Assembly (NCBI GenBank): GCA_035548675.1
Contig: DASZSJ010000050.1
Coordinates: 1-31,511 of the forward strand
Source: VRUE01 sp035548675
GTDB taxonomy: Bacteria > Actinomycetota > Thermoleophilia > Solirubrobacterales > 70-9
Length of the DNA stretch: 31,511 bases
Direction of reading: 5' to 3'
This document shows positions 30,685-31,511 of the stretch, in pieces (the first letter of the stretch is position 1; each line of letters opens with the position of its first letter). The notes beneath the pieces were generated by a model. It searched no databases, was not told the DNA's origin, and worked only from the letters and a program-made list of their open reading frames with translations. Both the position numbers and the translations under genes were made by a program.

Positions 30685-31464
30685 TCAGGCACCCGGCGCC
30701 ACCTCCCCCAGCGGGGCGAGGGCGCGGCGCAACTCTGCCGCCGCTGCGGCCGGATCGACGGCGTCGCAGACCGCGCGCACGACGCAGAGCCGCTGCGCGC
30801 CCGCCGCGACGACCTCCGCCGCATTGGCGGCGTCGATGCCGCCGATCGCGAAGAAGGGGTGGGGTGCGTGCCGGGCCGCGTGCGCGATCAGCTCCAGGCC
30901 CACCGCCGGCCGTCCCTCCTTCGTCGGCGTCTCCCAGATCGGACCGACGCTGATGTAGTCCACGCCGGATGACGTGCCTGACCAGCGCATATCTGCGTCC
31001 TCGGTCGCTCGCGTGCGGAGCACGCCACGCTCCCTGCGTCCTTGATCTGCTTGGTCAGGCCCGCCCCCGGCAGCCGCTATTTGCTCCTTCGAATGCGTCG
31101 ACAGTCCGATAATTGCGTCGGGGCCGAGAGTCTCGCGTGCCTCGGCGACATCCATGTCGTCCTGCCCCACGTGGACGCCGTCGGCGCCGCAGGCGCGGGC
31201 GAGGTCGGGGTCGTCGTTGACGATGAAGAGGGCGCTGTGGTTGTCGCAGACGCGGCGGAAGGTCTGCGCCGCCAGCTCGATCTCGCGCCTGGGCAGCGAC
31301 TTCTCGCGCAGCTGCACGATGTCGACGCCGCCGCGCAGGGCCGCGTTCAGCAGCGGCTCGGGGTCGGCACCGCGCGGCCGCGCCTCACAGCAGAGGTAGA
31401 GCCGCGCCGTGCGCAGCCGCTCGCGCCGCAGCGGTCCCTCGCTCTCGGGTGGTGCCAGGCTCAT
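30685..31464 (-). CDS. thiE: thiamine-phosphate synthase with an in-frame insertion
   Basis: 259 residues against about 210-220 in most relatives. ThiE joins the pyrimidine and thiazole phosphates to thiamine phosphate. The TIM-barrel motifs are VQLREKSLPRREI, FIVNDDPDLARACGADGVHV, IIGLSTHSKEQI, YISVGPIWETPTK and FFAIGGID. Between STHSKEQIAAA and GVDYISVGP about 33 residues are extra, rich in Arg, Asp and Gly (DQADQGRRERGVLRTRATED). They coincide with an inverted repeat on the DNA (30976-31060). The ATG at 31464 has AGGA just upstream; a GATAAT at 31471-31476 resembles a -10 box. A rightward TTGACC near 31494 suggests a divergent gene beyond the window. Confidence 0.9.
   Translation of the reverse strand: MSLAPPESEGPLRRERLRTARLYLCCEARPRGADPEPLLNAALRGGVDIVQLREKSLPRREIELAAQTFRRVCDNHSALFIVNDDPDLARACGADGVHVGQDDMDVAEARETLGPDAIIGLSTHSKEQIAAAGGGPDQADQGRRERGVLRTRATEDADMRWSGTSSGVDYISVGPIWETPTKEGRPAVGLELIAHAARHAPHPFFAIGGIDAANAAEVVAAGAQRLCVVRAVCDAVDPAAAAAELRRALAPLGEVAPGA
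30976..31060. repeat. inverted-repeat-bounded insertion inside thiE
   Basis: GCCTGACCA (30976-30984) and TGGTCAGGC (31052-31060) are perfect 9-bp arms bounding an 85-bp segment, which also holds two direct copies of CTGCGTCCT (30992 and 31034). The segment matches the extra loop of ThiE. No clear target-site duplication is visible. Confidence 0.55.
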
Positions 31465-31511
31465 GATTCCTATTATCGCCGGGGTGTGTGAGCTTGACCA
31501 TCTATATGACA

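Noticed and set aside
31494..31499. TTGACC as a rightward promoter
   Set aside because: Only a -35-like hexamer lies inside the window. The expected -10 would be beyond the edge, so it is not listed as a feature.

Overview
The window comes from a high-GC Gram-positive chromosome, most likely an actinobacterium of the Thermoleophilia/Solirubrobacterales type. This placement is an inference. It rests on very high GC at third codon positions, a GlnR-type nitrogen regulator, frequent GTG starts, secreted repeat/PKD proteins and an acidic 'MGILDEAIREHLELK' protein. No rRNA or other firm marker is present. No phage, insertion sequence, integrase or CRISPR array is visible.

Layout. 1-6300: the C-terminal end of an unidentified gene, an intact alpha/beta hydrolase beside a truncated hydrolase remnant, a GNAT acetyltransferase, three regulators (ArsR, XRE, LuxR types) and a secreted beta-helix protein. 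6380-6452: tRNA-Ala(CGC), followed at once by a leftward accessory island (6502-8714). The island holds a nucleotidyltransferase two-gene module and an antitoxin/PIN toxin pair whose operon continues into a membrane-anchored phospho-receiver protein. 8923-10938: a large secreted repeat protein with a PKD domain.

10978-17827: a nitrogen-assimilation cluster. A leftward operon (glutamine synthetase, GlnR-like regulator, TrpD-like glycosyltransferase) diverges from a rightward operon (nirB, nirD, nirC). The shared intergenic region holds five regularly spaced half-sites that match the actinobacterial GlnR box. 18070-19152: an acidic disordered protein and tRNA-Ala(TGC). 19153-20203: a small RiPP-like locus with a 35-residue precursor-like peptide carrying a YxxP leader motif, a divergent PqqD-like recognition protein and frameshifted coding remnants.

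20216-31464: lipoate and 2-oxoacid dehydrogenase genes. These are lipB-lipA, a polytopic membrane protein, a leftward operon of a DsbA-fold isomerase with E1 alpha, E1 beta and E2, then E3 (lpd), a small membrane protein and thiE. LipB-LipA make the lipoyl group carried by E2, E3 reoxidises it, and ThiE makes the precursor of the E1 cofactor thiamine diphosphate, so the region is functionally coherent. A vapBC toxin-antitoxin pair sits between E3 and the E1/E2 operon.

The points most worth pursuing are the RiPP locus, the antitoxin-PIN-receiver operon, the GlnR box array, and in-frame inverted-repeat insertions in both LipB and ThiE.
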